Source of the DNA: Gordonia zhenghanii
Lineage (GTDB): Bacteria > Actinomycetota > Actinomycetes > Mycobacteriales > Mycobacteriaceae
Direction of reading: 5' to 3'
Length of the DNA stretch: 56,234 nt
Assembly (NCBI RefSeq): GCF_021738965.1
Contig: NZ_JAKKOQ010000011.1
Location: 1 to 56,234 of the forward strand
In this document: piece by piece, positions 27,300 to 35,434 of the stretch
Layout of the letters: the number at the start of each line of letters is the position of its first letter
Position numbering within the stretch: position 1 is the stretch's first letter
The notes under the pieces: generated by a model
What the model saw: only the letters and a program-made list of their open reading frames with translations
Database searches by the model: none
What the model was told of the DNA's origin: nothing
Translations under genes and position numbers: made by a program

Positions 27300-27302
27300 C
27301 GC

Positions 27303-27722
27303 ATGTTCAGAACCATGATGACGTCGAAGATCCATCGCGCGACGGTGACGCAGGCCGACCTGCACTACGTCGGTTCGGTGACGATCGACGAGGACCTGCT
27401 CGACGCCGCAGATCTACTCGAAGGTGAGCAGGTGACGATCGTCGACATCGACAACGGCAACCGCCTCGAGACGTACGTGATCGCCGGAGAACGCGGTAGC
27501 GGGGTGATCGGGATCAACGGCGCTGCAGCGCATCTGGTTCACCCGGGCGACCTCGTGATCATCATCGCCTACGGCATCTTGGACAAGGACGAAGTGCGCG
27601 AGTACTCCCCGCACGTCGTGTTCGTCGACGCAGACAACAAGCCGATCACGGTCGGCGACGATCTGGCCGACGTGCCGGAGGGCTCGGGTCTCAAGGACCC
27701 GAGGCAGCTCGCGAGGGTCTGA
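27303..27722 (+). CDS. panD: Aspartate 1-decarboxylase
   Basis: Makes beta-alanine from aspartate using a pyruvoyl group formed by self-cleavage. The cleavage site Gly24-Ser25 in HYVGSVTID is intact. 139 residues with [14 protein letters not shown] and [19 protein letters not shown], normal for the family. The C-terminal tail of about 20 residues resembles the disordered end seen in mycobacteria. Confidence 0.97.
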   Translation: MFRTMMTSKIHRATVTQADLHYVGSVTIDEDLLDAADLLEGEQVTIVDIDNGNRLETYVIAGERGSGVIGINGAAAHLVHPGDLVIIIAYGILDKDEVREYSPHVVFVDADNKPITVGDDLADVPEGSGLKDPRQLARV

Positions 27723-27729
27723 CGGCTCG

Positions 27730-28521
27730 ATGCTCCTCACCGTCGACATCGGGAACACGAACATCCACCTCGGCGTGTTCGCAGGTCTCGGCGACAACGC
27801 GGAACTGGTGCGCGACTGGCGCATTCACACGCAGCCGAACTACACGGCCGACGAACTCGCCCTGACGTTGCGTGGGCTGCTCGGGTCGGACGTCGAGCAA
27901 GTGACCGCCGCGGCCGCCCTCTCCACGGTGCCGTCGCTCCTGCGTGAGATGCGAGTGATGCTGCCCCGATACTTCGGGAACGGCCCGCACATCCTCCTCG
28001 AACCGGGAGTGCGTACGGGCGTCCCGCTGCTCGTCGACAATCCGAAAGAGGTCGGCACCGACCGCGTCGCGAACGCACTGGCCGCGCACGGAAACTACCC
28101 GGATCGTCCGTGCATCGTCGTCGCGTGCGGCACAGCGACCGTGGTCGACGCGATCTCGGCGAAAGGCGAGTACCTGGGCGGTGCGATCGCGCCCGGAATC
28201 GACCTGGCGGTCCAGTCGCTCAGCGACCACACGGTCACGGTGCGCAAAGTGGAGCTCGCACCCCCGCGCAGCGTCGTCGGGAAGAACACCGTCGAGGCAC
28301 TGCAGTCGGGGATCCTGTTCGGCTTCGCAGGTCAGGTCGACGGGCTCGTCGAACGCATCAGACGAGACGTGCCGGGATTCGACGGCTCAGACGTCTGTGT
28401 GATCGCCACCGGCTATCTCGCCCCGCTCATCTACGACGAATGCCGAAGCCTCACAGTGCATCACCCTCATCTGACGCTAGACGGGCTGCGGCGGGTTCAC
28501 GAGCGAGCGCGACGCCGCTGA
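27730..28521 (+). CDS. coaX: Type III pantothenate kinase homologue with altered active site
   Basis: A 263-residue ASKHA-fold protein at the panC-panD-coaX position. The P-loop-like DIGNTN with Asp6 and the GTDRVANA motif with Asp111 are intact. However, the usual (V)DFGTAT motif reads VACGTAT, so the family's conserved acidic residue is Ala132. In M. tuberculosis CoaX was reported as non-functional and CoaA as the working kinase, so loss here would be tolerated. Confident as a family call, unsure about activity. Confidence 0.9.
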   Translation: MLLTVDIGNTNIHLGVFAGLGDNAELVRDWRIHTQPNYTADELALTLRGLLGSDVEQVTAAAALSTVPSLLREMRVMLPRYFGNGPHILLEPGVRTGVPLLVDNPKEVGTDRVANALAAHGNYPDRPCIVVACGTATVVDAISAKGEYLGGAIAPGIDLAVQSLSDHTVTVRKVELAPPRSVVGKNTVEALQSGILFGFAGQVDGLVERIRRDVPGFDGSDVCVIATGYLAPLIYDECRSLTVHHPHLTLDGLRRVHERARRR

Positions 28522-28526
28522 ACCGA

Positions 28527-29042
28527 TCATTCGTCGTCCGGCCGGGCTTGCGCGAGCAGCGCCGTCGCCTCTGCGGATCCGTCGAGCAGTCGGGTGGTGC
28601 GCCGCACCACCTCCCACCGGTGGGGCGAGTCGTCGGACCGTCGGAGTTCGAACAGAGTCGCACCCCCGCGCTGCACGCCGAAGCCACGGTCGCGGCCGTC
28701 GGGCGAATCGCTACGACGGATCACCAGAAGCGTCTCGCAGACCGCCGTCGCGTCGTCGCCGGTCACCCGGATCACGGCGGGGGAGTGCAAGTGCACGCAA
28801 CCGCGACCGATGAGGCCCTGGTGCTGGTCGGACTCGACCATCGCGCGTACTTGATCCCGGCCGTCCATGAGCCAGCCCTCGACGTCGTAGACGCCGTCGT
28901 CGGCCCAGAGCCGGGAGACGGACTCGGCTTCGCCCGCGTCGACGAGGGGGCCGTACGACGCGATCAGCCGGGCGATGTCGCGTTCGTCCTCGAGCAACGC
29001 AACCCTGGTCAGCAGGTCAGCGAGAATGTGGTCGTCGGTCAT
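28527..29042 (-). CDS. SnoaL/NTF2-like protein
   Basis: A 171-residue NTF2-fold protein (ARLIASYGPLVDAGEAESVSRLWADDGVYDVEGWLMDG), like many small hydratases or isomerases acting on polyketide- or steroid-like substrates. Substrate unknown. Overlaps the upstream LLM gene by 4 bases (ATGA), so they are cotranscribed. Ends 5 bases from coaX, convergent, with no room for a separate terminator. Confidence 0.8.
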   Translation of the reverse strand: MTDDHILADLLTRVALLEDERDIARLIASYGPLVDAGEAESVSRLWADDGVYDVEGWLMDGRDQVRAMVESDQHQGLIGRGCVHLHSPAVIRVTGDDATAVCETLLVIRRSDSPDGRDRGFGVQRGGATLFELRRSDDSPHRWEVVRRTTRLLDGSAEATALLAQARPDDE

Positions 29043-29929
29043 CGGTCCTCCTGTCGGCCGCGCAGTGGTGCAGTGAGTTCCGCCAGCGCCGCGAGCTGTT
29101 CTTGGTAATTGGTCGCAGAGTGCGCGGAGACCGCGCAGGTGATCGACGTCGCGCCGGCATCGAGGAGTCGGGTGATCTTCTCCCTGGCGCGGTCCGGATC
29201 CCAGATCGGATCAAGGGGGGCGGTACCGAGCACGATCTCGAAACCGCACGGGATCTCGACTTGTCCGAGAAGATCGCGCAAGGCGCGCGCGCCCAGTCCG
29301 AACGGCATCCACCCGTCGCCGAGTTCAGCGGCTCGGCGCAGTGACGCGAGAGAACGGCCGCCGACCCAGAGCGGAATCCGGTCTTGCACGGCGTACGGCT
29401 CGAGCACGACGTCGCCGAAGTCGTAATGCTCACCGTGGTACTCCGGGCGCGACGTCGACAGAGAGGCCCGCAGCGCCCGCATCGCGTCGTCGGCGCGAGC
29501 ACCTCGGCCCTTCCACGTAGCGGAGAGCAGGTCGAACTCCTCCTCGAGGGACCCGACGCCGACGCCGAGCGTCACTCGGCCCGAGCTCAGGCGGTCGAGA
29601 GTGCCGTAGCGCTTCGCGATCTCCAGCGGGTGGTGGTAGCCCAGCACGAGCACCGATGTCGTCAAGCGGATCCTCGTAGTGTGCGCGGCCAGGAACGCCA
29701 AGGTGGACAAGGGATCCCAGTACGTGACACCCCGACCTTCCGCGGTGGTCGGGACCGCGACGTGTTCGGCGCACGTCAGGTAGTCGAATCCGAGTCGGTC
29801 GGCGGTCGCGGCGATCTCCGTCAGCTCCGCGACGTCCGCGTCGCTCTCCCACGGGGCAGCGGCTCCGGGCACCTGGACCACGATCGGAGTCGAGATGCCG
29901 AAACGGATCGATGTGTTGGTGTGTTCCAT
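29039..29929 (-). CDS. LLM-class (F420-dependent-like) oxidoreductase
   Basis: A 296-residue luciferase-like TIM-barrel protein: FGISTPIV, FDYLTCAEHVAVP, RIRLTTSVLVLGYHHPLEIAKRYGTLDRLSSGRVTLGVGVGSLEEEF, and PLWVGGRSLASLRRAAELGDGWMP. It resembles the TIGR03619 group of probable F420-dependent enzymes; FMN use cannot be ruled out. Divergent from an SDR gene, with a short AT-rich control region between. Confidence 0.88.
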   Translation of the reverse strand: MEHTNTSIRFGISTPIVVQVPGAAAPWESDADVAELTEIAATADRLGFDYLTCAEHVAVPTTAEGRGVTYWDPLSTLAFLAAHTTRIRLTTSVLVLGYHHPLEIAKRYGTLDRLSSGRVTLGVGVGSLEEEFDLLSATWKGRGARADDAMRALRASLSTSRPEYHGEHYDFGDVVLEPYAVQDRIPLWVGGRSLASLRRAAELGDGWMPFGLGARALRDLLGQVEIPCGFEIVLGTAPLDPIWDPDRAREKITRLLDAGATSITCAVSAHSATNYQEQLAALAELTAPLRGRQEDR

Positions 29930-29951
29930 GAGAACATGATGTCATCTAAAG

Positions 29952-29965
29952 TAGAATGAATTCTA
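29952..29965. promoter_or_regulatory. TAGAAT / ATTCTA operator candidate
   Basis: Perfect 6-bp arms around GA in the 55-bp AT-rich gap between the LLM operon and the SDR-TetR operon. It lies 19 bases before the SDR start. Its position suits a repressor acting on both sides; the TetR protein at 30790 is the natural candidate, by inference only. Confidence 0.45.
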
Positions 29966-29984
29966 GTCCTAAGGCGGATATCAA

Positions 29985-30797
29985 ATGAACGAGTCGGATC
30001 TCGCATCGTACGGGCCGTGGGCAGTCGTCGTCGGCGGCTCGGAGGGGGTTGGCGCCGAATTCGCGGAGCAACTCGCGGCGGCCGGCCTCGACCTCGTCCT
30101 CGTCGCACGCAAGGAAGGGCCTCTCGAGGAGACGGCGGGCCGGTGTCGAGCCCACGGTCGCGATGTGCGGGTCGTGAGTGCGGACCTCACAGTGCCTGCA
30201 GATCTCGATCGGGTCATGCAGGTCACCGATCCGCTCGACGTCGGACTGGTGATCTGCAACGCGGGCGCCAACAGTTATGGATCGGACTTCGTCGACGGCG
30301 ACCTGGCCGAGTTCATGAAGGTCCTCACGCTGAACGTGACGGTTCCGATGGCGCTCGCGCACCATTACGGCGCGCGGATGAAGAAGCGCGGTTCCGGCGG
30401 CATCGTCACGATCGGTTCGCTCAGCGGCTACCTGGGCTCCTCGCAGCACACCGTGTACGGGGGATCGAAGGCATTCGTGCGGATCTTCAGCGAAGGGCTG
30501 TGGTTGGAACTGCGTGAGGCGGGCGTCGACGTGCTCCATCTGGTCCTCGGGGTCACCGACACTCCGGCCATGCGCCGCGCCGGCCTCGACTTCGACCTGC
30601 CGGGCTTGGTCGTCGGACGTCCCGAGGAGGTCGCCGCCGAGGGGCTGGCGCACCTCGGGGACGGGCCGGTGCACGTGGTGTCCGGAAACGAACGCGGCGC
30701 GGCAGCCGGGGCCGCCGAGGACCGTGCGCGGGCAGTTCTGGGGCATCATCGACTCATGTCCGAACTCATGAGACGCCGGGTGAGTCACGATGCCTAG
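29985..30797 (+). CDS. SDR family oxidoreductase
   Basis: A 270-residue short-chain dehydrogenase: WAVVVGGSEGVGAEFAEQL (cofactor loop GGSEGVG), ICNAGAN, the Ser in IGSLSG and the YGGSK motif (YxxxK). The aromatic and basic residues point to NADP(H) use. Substrate unknown. Its last 8 bases overlap the TetR gene, indicating coupled expression. Confidence 0.87.
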   Translation: MNESDLASYGPWAVVVGGSEGVGAEFAEQLAAAGLDLVLVARKEGPLEETAGRCRAHGRDVRVVSADLTVPADLDRVMQVTDPLDVGLVICNAGANSYGSDFVDGDLAEFMKVLTLNVTVPMALAHHYGARMKKRGSGGIVTIGSLSGYLGSSQHTVYGGSKAFVRIFSEGLWLELREAGVDVLHLVLGVTDTPAMRRAGLDFDLPGLVVGRPEEVAAEGLAHLGDGPVHVVSGNERGAAAGAAEDRARAVLGHHRLMSELMRRRVSHDA

Positions 30798-31377
30798 GCC
30801 AAGCGCGGCACGCGAAGCGGCCGCGCCCACCACGCCTGTCCAGCGTGAACGGGCGCGCCGCATCCTCCGTGTGGCGGCCCGCCTCGGGGCAGACCGCGGC
30901 CTGGACTCCGTGCGAATGGCGGACGTCGCCGCGGAAGCGGGGGTGTCGCTCGCGACGTTGTACCGCTACCACCCGACGAAGCACCATCTCTTCGCCGCAC
31001 TGATGCTCGAGTACGCGCGAGAGCTCGGACCCGATCAGGCGGCCGACGACGACGATCCGGTCGAGGCCGTCGCCGCGATGATGGCTGACGCCTGCCGGAG
31101 CATGCTGGCTCGGCCGCTCCTCGGACGCGCGATGATCGTGTCGATCAATGCGATCCGAGCCGAATCTCAGACCACCGGATTCGACTTGCGCGGGCGGATC
31201 CTCGCCGCGGCGGGCATCACCGACCCGACGCCGGACGACCTGCAACTGACCGGGATCGTCGAGCAGACCGCTTACGGCGTCCTGTCGTGGGCGGTGATGG
31301 GGGAGCTCACGCCTGACGAAGCGCAGGACAGCATGCGGCGTGCGTGCCGTCTGCTCCTGGCTCCGTGGAGCGATTGA
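30790..31377 (+). CDS. TetR-family transcriptional regulator
   Basis: 195 residues. The N-terminal helix-turn-helix (RILRVAARLGADRGLDSVRMADVAAEAGVSLATLYRYHPTKHHLF) is typical of TetR proteins; the C-terminal ligand domain is not assigned. Encoded with the SDR and close to the palindrome at 29952, so local autoregulation is likely. Ends 7 bases from a convergent dehydrogenase gene. Confidence 0.9.
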   Translation: MPRPSAAREAAAPTTPVQRERARRILRVAARLGADRGLDSVRMADVAAEAGVSLATLYRYHPTKHHLFAALMLEYARELGPDQAADDDDPVEAVAAMMADACRSMLARPLLGRAMIVSINAIRAESQTTGFDLRGRILAAAGITDPTPDDLQLTGIVEQTAYGVLSWAVMGELTPDEAQDSMRRACRLLLAPWSD

Positions 31378-31383
31378 TCGACG

Positions 31384-32400
31384 TCAGATCCGCACCAGCA
31401 TCTTTCCGGTATTGGCGCCGTTGAGCATGTCGAGAAATGCCTGTGGTGCGTTCGCGAGGCCGTCGACGATCGTCTCGTCGTACCGAAGTCGTTCCTCGCG
31501 CAGCCATGTGCCGGTCTCGGCGAGGAAGTCCGGGCGTCGAGACGCGCTGTCGCCGACGATGAAGCCACGCATCGTCAGACGTTTGGTGACGAACTGGAAC
31601 ATGTTGTCCGGGCCGGTCGCGCGACCGGCCGTGTTGTAGTTCGAGATGGCGCCGCACGCCGCGATTCGTCCGTTGTCGTTCAGCGTCTCGACGGCGGCTT
31701 CGAGATGGTCGCCGCCGACGTTGTCGAAGTAGACGTCGATGCCGTCCGGCGCGGCGTCCGCGAGCTGCCGGCGGACGTCGCCGTCGTGATAGTCGAATGC
31801 GGCGTCGAATCCGAGATCTTCGACGAGGTGACGGACCTTCTCGGCACTCCCCGCACTGCCGATCACGCGGGGTGAGCCGCGGAGCTTGGCCATCTGGCCG
31901 ACGACAGAACCGACAGCGCCCGCCGCGCCGGAGACGAAGACCGTGTCGCGCGGACCGAACGACGCGATGTCGAACAGGCCCACATACGCAGTGAAACCGG
32001 TCAGTCCGAGGACGCCGAGATGGACGCTCGTCGGCAACCCGTCGTCGGGGAGCGGCAGCGCCGACGTCGAGTCGAGGACCGCGTACTCGCGCCAACCGAG
32101 GCCGTGCGACACCGTGGTTCCGACGGGCAGTGCGGCGGAGCGGCTCGCGATCACCTCGCCGACGGCGCCCCCGTCGAGTGGCTCGCCGAGTGCGAACGGC
32201 GGGACGTACGACTTCGCGTCGTTCATCCGTCCCCGCATGTACGGGTCGACGCTCATGTACTCGTTGCGGACGAGTACCTGACCGGAGTCGAGGTCGGGAA
32301 CGGCGATCGTCGCCGTCTCGAAGTCGGTGCGGGCGGGTTCGCCCACGGGCCGGGCCGCGAGACGGATCTCGCGGGATTGCGTTGGCAGTGCGTCGGACAT
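31384..32400 (-). CDS. NADP-dependent medium-chain reductase (YfmJ/CurA type)
   Basis: A 338-residue MDR-family alkenal/one oxidoreductase: ARPVGEPARTDFETA, EYMSVDPYMRGRMND, GLTGFTAYVGLFDI, VSGAAGAVGSVVGQMAK and YFDNVGGDHLEAA. No zinc ligands, as expected for the prostaglandin-reductase-like group that reduces activated C=C bonds. ATG 32400 is preferred over an upstream start because TGGAGC lies just before it. Confidence 0.9.
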   Translation of the reverse strand: MSDALPTQSREIRLAARPVGEPARTDFETATIAVPDLDSGQVLVRNEYMSVDPYMRGRMNDAKSYVPPFALGEPLDGGAVGEVIASRSAALPVGTTVSHGLGWREYAVLDSTSALPLPDDGLPTSVHLGVLGLTGFTAYVGLFDIASFGPRDTVFVSGAAGAVGSVVGQMAKLRGSPRVIGSAGSAEKVRHLVEDLGFDAAFDYHDGDVRRQLADAAPDGIDVYFDNVGGDHLEAAVETLNDNGRIAACGAISNYNTAGRATGPDNMFQFVTKRLTMRGFIVGDSASRRPDFLAETGTWLREERLRYDETIVDGLANAPQAFLDMLNGANTGKMLVRI

Positions 32401-32497
32401 GTCGCTCCAGTTCTCGTGCGTGTGAAACCTCTTCCACACCTACTCCGGCCGGGTGACGTTTCGCCTCCTCTGCGTCGGTGAGAAGCCGCGCACGCGA

Positions 32498-32503
32498 TAC
32501 GGT
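32498..32503 (+). promoter_or_regulatory. -10 element of MaoC gene (leaderless)
   Basis: TACGGT, 7 nt before ATG 32511. Confidence 0.5.
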
Positions 32504-32510
32504 TCGGTGC

Positions 32511-32960
32511 ATGGAGAAGCTTTACGGCGACGTTGTGAGATCGGGCGACGTTGATCGCCTCGGGGAATACGAGGTCACGGAAGAGTCGATCGTCGCTTTC
32601 GCCGTGCAGTGGGATCCGCAGTGGTTTCATGTGGACCCAGGCGCGGCGGGCGACGGTCCGTTCGGTGGCCTCATCGCGAGCGGTATCCAGACCATGGCGA
32701 TCCTTCAGAAGCTCGCCGTCGAAGCTGTGTTCGGCAAGTTCCACATCTTGTGCGGCAAAGAACTCACCGACGTGCGGTTCCGACAGCCGGTACGGCCCGG
32801 CAGTGTGATCAGCGGGACCATGACGACTACGACAGTGCGTCCCGAACCGGACCGCGGACGCGTTCTCGTCGGCTATGACGCGGAGCTGACCGACAAGAAC
32901 TCCGGTGTCGTCCTCACCGCAGTGATGGCGGTGTACATGCTGCTGCCCGATACCCCCTGA
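32511..32960 (+). CDS. MaoC-like acyl dehydratase
   Basis: A 149-residue hot-dog-fold protein with AVQWDPQWFHVDPGAAGDGPFGGLIASG, which contains the Asp and His used by R-specific enoyl hydratases, and LTDVRFRQPVRPGSVISG. Probably acts on an acyl-CoA or acyl-ACP. It stands alone between two minus-strand genes, so its partners are not clear. Confidence 0.85.
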   Translation: MEKLYGDVVRSGDVDRLGEYEVTEESIVAFAVQWDPQWFHVDPGAAGDGPFGGLIASGIQTMAILQKLAVEAVFGKFHILCGKELTDVRFRQPVRPGSVISGTMTTTTVRPEPDRGRVLVGYDAELTDKNSGVVLTAVMAVYMLLPDTP

Positions 32961-33000
32961 ACCGCCCGAGATCCCTGAACTGCCCGATGTCTCTGAGCAG

Positions 33001-34680
33001 TCAGTGCAGCGGGTTCGCCAGGAGCAGTTCGCAGTTGCGGTCCGCGGCCGTTCCGGTGCGGTCTTCGAGGTGGATGTCGTTGAGTGAGAACTCGCGGTAC
33101 AGGCTCGCCAGTCCTTGCTGCGTCAGGTTCGACGGGTCGGCGGTGTACGGACCCTCGGCTTCGATCAACGGCGTGAAGACACTGACAGTGCCGTCCTTGT
33201 TGTCGGTCACCTCGATGATTCGCGCGAGCTGGGGGAAGTCGATGTGACTGGCCGTGTTGATCTCCCAGAAGCTGTGCCGCGGCGTCGAACCGCGATGCGG
33301 TGTCACGGCGTTGTCATGGGTGTGACCGTTGACCCAGGCGATCACATTCGGGTGCGCCTTCAACCGTTCGACGAGGTGCTTCCCGTCGAACTGGGCCTGT
33401 CCCGGCGTCTCGGGATTGGGCAGCTTGGCTGTCATCGTCGTCGACGTGTGGTGACTGAAGACGATCACCAACTGGTCGGCGTGCGAACGCAGCTGCTGCT
33501 CTATCCACGCCAACTGCTTCTGACTGATGGATCCGTCGGCGATACCGAGACTGTTCGTCGTGTTCATCGCGACGCCGAGCACACCGGGCGCGATCTGGAA
33601 TCGATACCAGCTGGGGCCGTCGGGGTCGGCGAATCCGTGGCCGACGGGGCCTGCGCCGGTGATCGACGGGTCGAAGTGCCTGCGGATGAACTCGCGCGGG
33701 GAGTAGGGCCGTCGTCGGGAGTCGGCAGTCGCGGGAAGCGTGGGACCGGTGGTCCTGAGCTTCGAGAGCAACGGCAGGACGGACGACGGGTCGCTGCCCA
33801 ACGCGCGTGCGATCGCGGCGACCGTCGGGTCGGTGCCGGGGAGGTCGAACTTCACGGCGCCGAGGTACAGCCAATCGACCAGGTTGTTCGGCACGGTGCC
33901 GAGCATCTGGTCGTCGTGGTTGCCGAACACCGAGTACCACCGCATGTCCAGGCCGGGACTGGAGTGTCGTTGAATCGCCGCGTGCAGTAGGCCGGGGACC
34001 GTCGGGAACCCGCGATCCTTGTACTGGTCGGGGGCGTCGCGCTCCGGGCGGTAGTACAGCGCCGACCCGTCCGACTGGACGCCTTCGAACCTGGTCGGGT
34101 GCCCGGTGTTCGGGGTGATCGTGCCGCCTGCGAGCAGTCGCTGGTACCACTCGAGTTCGATGACCTCGTGATTGTCGGTGTTGTCGCCGGTCGAGACCAC
34201 GCAGTCGAACGCGCGACCGGTGAACGGACCGCCGGACAGTGAGTTGATGCGTTTGACGAGGGCGACGGCGCCCTGCGTGCCGAGCGCTTCTTGCGGGCGA
34301 TACGCGGGGCCCTGCAGGGGATGGACGTACTCGAAGCGCGCCGGACTCTGGACGTCGGCGATGTGAATGTCGGTGAGCTGGACGAACGACGCCAGTCCGG
34401 TTCGTGTCGATTCACGTGTCGAGCGCGCCGCGGCAAGCTCCTCGCGTACGTACAGCGGCCAGCCGCGGCCCTCGACGAGTCTGCGGTATCCCTTCTTGTC
34501 CGGGCGTCCGGGCACCCCGACTCTTGCGAGAGTGGTGCCCGCGGCGTCGGCCGACGCCGCGGCGCCGGGCTCCGCATGAACCAGACCCGCCGCGATCGAC
34601 GACGCCGTGATCGATGATGCGGCGGCCGCTCCGGCGGCCGCGGTGCTCGAGCGCAGGAACGTGCGGCGGGACATACTCAT
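33001..34680 (-). CDS. Tat-exported metallophosphoesterase (TIGR03767-like)
   Basis: A 559-residue secreted calcineurin-like phosphoesterase. SRRTFLR with a twin Arg at residues 5-6, then a long Ala-rich segment, is a Tat signal. Metal-binding motifs are in order: TDIHIAD, STGDNTDNHE, FGNHDDQ, FSHHTS and NGHTHDN, so the two-metal site is complete. It belongs to an actinobacterial group of large exported phosphoesterases; the natural substrate is unknown. ATG 34680 has GGAGG upstream; longer frames are rejected. Confidence 0.88.
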   Translation of the reverse strand: MSMSRRTFLRSSTAAAGAAAASSITASSIAAGLVHAEPGAAASADAAGTTLARVGVPGRPDKKGYRRLVEGRGWPLYVREELAAARSTRESTRTGLASFVQLTDIHIADVQSPARFEYVHPLQGPAYRPQEALGTQGAVALVKRINSLSGGPFTGRAFDCVVSTGDNTDNHEVIELEWYQRLLAGGTITPNTGHPTRFEGVQSDGSALYYRPERDAPDQYKDRGFPTVPGLLHAAIQRHSSPGLDMRWYSVFGNHDDQMLGTVPNNLVDWLYLGAVKFDLPGTDPTVAAIARALGSDPSSVLPLLSKLRTTGPTLPATADSRRRPYSPREFIRRHFDPSITGAGPVGHGFADPDGPSWYRFQIAPGVLGVAMNTTNSLGIADGSISQKQLAWIEQQLRSHADQLVIVFSHHTSTTMTAKLPNPETPGQAQFDGKHLVERLKAHPNVIAWVNGHTHDNAVTPHRGSTPRHSFWEINTASHIDFPQLARIIEVTDNKDGTVSVFTPLIEAEGPYTADPSNLTQQGLASLYREFSLNDIHLEDRTGTAADRNCELLLANPLH

Positions 34681-34861
34681 GGGCGGCCTCCGGGCGATGT
34701 GCCGAATCGGTGATGGTGAACGCGATGTGAACTCGACTGTAACCGGTGGCACTCGCACGTCGAAGGCGTTCCTGATCGATCGATCTGATTCGGCTCAGGT
34801 CTGGACCCCGCGATTCTGCTCACACGCGCGCAAAACTCTGGAAGAGGGCGCGCGGGTGTGG

Positions 34862-34867
34862 CACAGT
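34862..34867 (+). promoter_or_regulatory. Extended -10 of the Cys-rich upstream ORF
   Basis: CACAGT preceded by TGG (extended -10), 7 nt before GTG 34875. Same geometry as the hpt promoter and other leaderless starts. Confidence 0.5.
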
Positions 34868-34874
34868 CATCGTC

Positions 34875-34910
34875 GTGATCAAGAGCTGTCAGGAGTGTTG
34901 TCAGGGCTGA
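34875..34910 (+). CDS. Leaderless Cys-rich upstream ORF (putative cysteine attenuator)
   Basis: An 11-codon ORF plus stop, encoding VIKSCQECCQG (GTG start), with Cys at codons 5, 8 and 9. It begins exactly where a leaderless transcript would start from the CACAGT element. It ends 70 bases before a rhodanese-like gene. Leaderless polycysteine uORFs acting as cysteine-responsive attenuators are known in mycobacteria: ribosome stalling at Cys codons exposes the downstream SD. The match in layout and composition is strong; function here is inferred. Confidence 0.65.
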   Translation: MIKSCQECCQG

Positions 34911-34980
34911 CGTCCCGCCATGTGCGGACGGTCCTGTCTCGACCTCCCTGCTCGTTCGATCACCATCCGAGGAAACCCTC

Positions 34981-35394
34981 ATGACTGTTGCGATCTCCGC
35001 ACCCGTTTCTGCCCCTTTCATCGCTGTGCCGCTATCGGTGCAGGCCAACCGGTTTCGTGAAGAGCTCGCCGACGGGGCCGTCGCTGTCGACCTGCGTGAC
35101 GCCGCGTCTCATCGACGGTTCGGAGCGCTGCTCGGCGCTGTCGCCGTGAACTCCGACGAGGCGCTCGACCTCCTGAGTCCAGAGTCGCCGTCGGCGCTCC
35201 GTGCTGCGACCCTCGATGCGCGGTGGGTGCTCGTCTCCGAGGACGGGTACGACGCCGAGTGGCTCGCCTGGCACCTTCAGGCGCGAGGAGTCACCGGGAC
35301 GCGGTTCGTCGTCGGCGGCCACCGTGCGTTGCGCGAACACGGGGTGACCGGCTCGGTCGGCGCCGACGCTCTCGGACTGTACGACCCGCGCTGA
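34981..35394 (+). CDS. Cysteine-free rhodanese-like protein
   Basis: A 137-residue protein with a rhodanese-like frame: [25 protein letters not shown] at the start, and [23 protein letters not shown] where the active-site loop would be. It has no cysteine at all, so it cannot be a standard sulfurtransferase; it may bind or sense rather than catalyse. GAGGA lies 7 nt before ATG 34981. It is the only gene between its leader and the lysS promoter. The Cys-rich uORF suggests a tie to cysteine metabolism. Confidence 0.75.
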   Translation: MTVAISAPVSAPFIAVPLSVQANRFREELADGAVAVDLRDAASHRRFGALLGAVAVNSDEALDLLSPESPSALRAATLDARWVLVSEDGYDAEWLAWHLQARGVTGTRFVVGGHRALREHGVTGSVGADALGLYDPR

Positions 35395-35422
35395 CGATTG
35401 GCTCCCGACCACTGCGGCCAAT

Positions 35423-35428
35423 TACCCT
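35423..35428 (+). promoter_or_regulatory. -10 element of lysS (leaderless)
   Basis: TACCCT, 6 nt before the lysS GTG. Confidence 0.55.
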
Positions 35429-35434
35429 AGTCGG

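Larger units (their letters stand above)
34681..34980. other. Leader region of rhodanese-like gene
   Basis: 300 bases between the divergent phosphoesterase gene and the rhodanese-like gene. The left half should carry the phosphoesterase promoter, not resolved. The right half holds a leaderless Cys-rich upstream ORF (34875-34910), a CCTCC run at 34943-34947 that could pair with the SD, and GAGGA (34969-34973) 7 nt before the next start. Confidence 0.6.

Noticed and set aside
34920..35066. A second Cys-containing frame from ATG 34920 into the rhodanese-like gene
   Set aside because: No promoter or SD at the right distance, and it overlaps the SD and start of the real gene in another frame.
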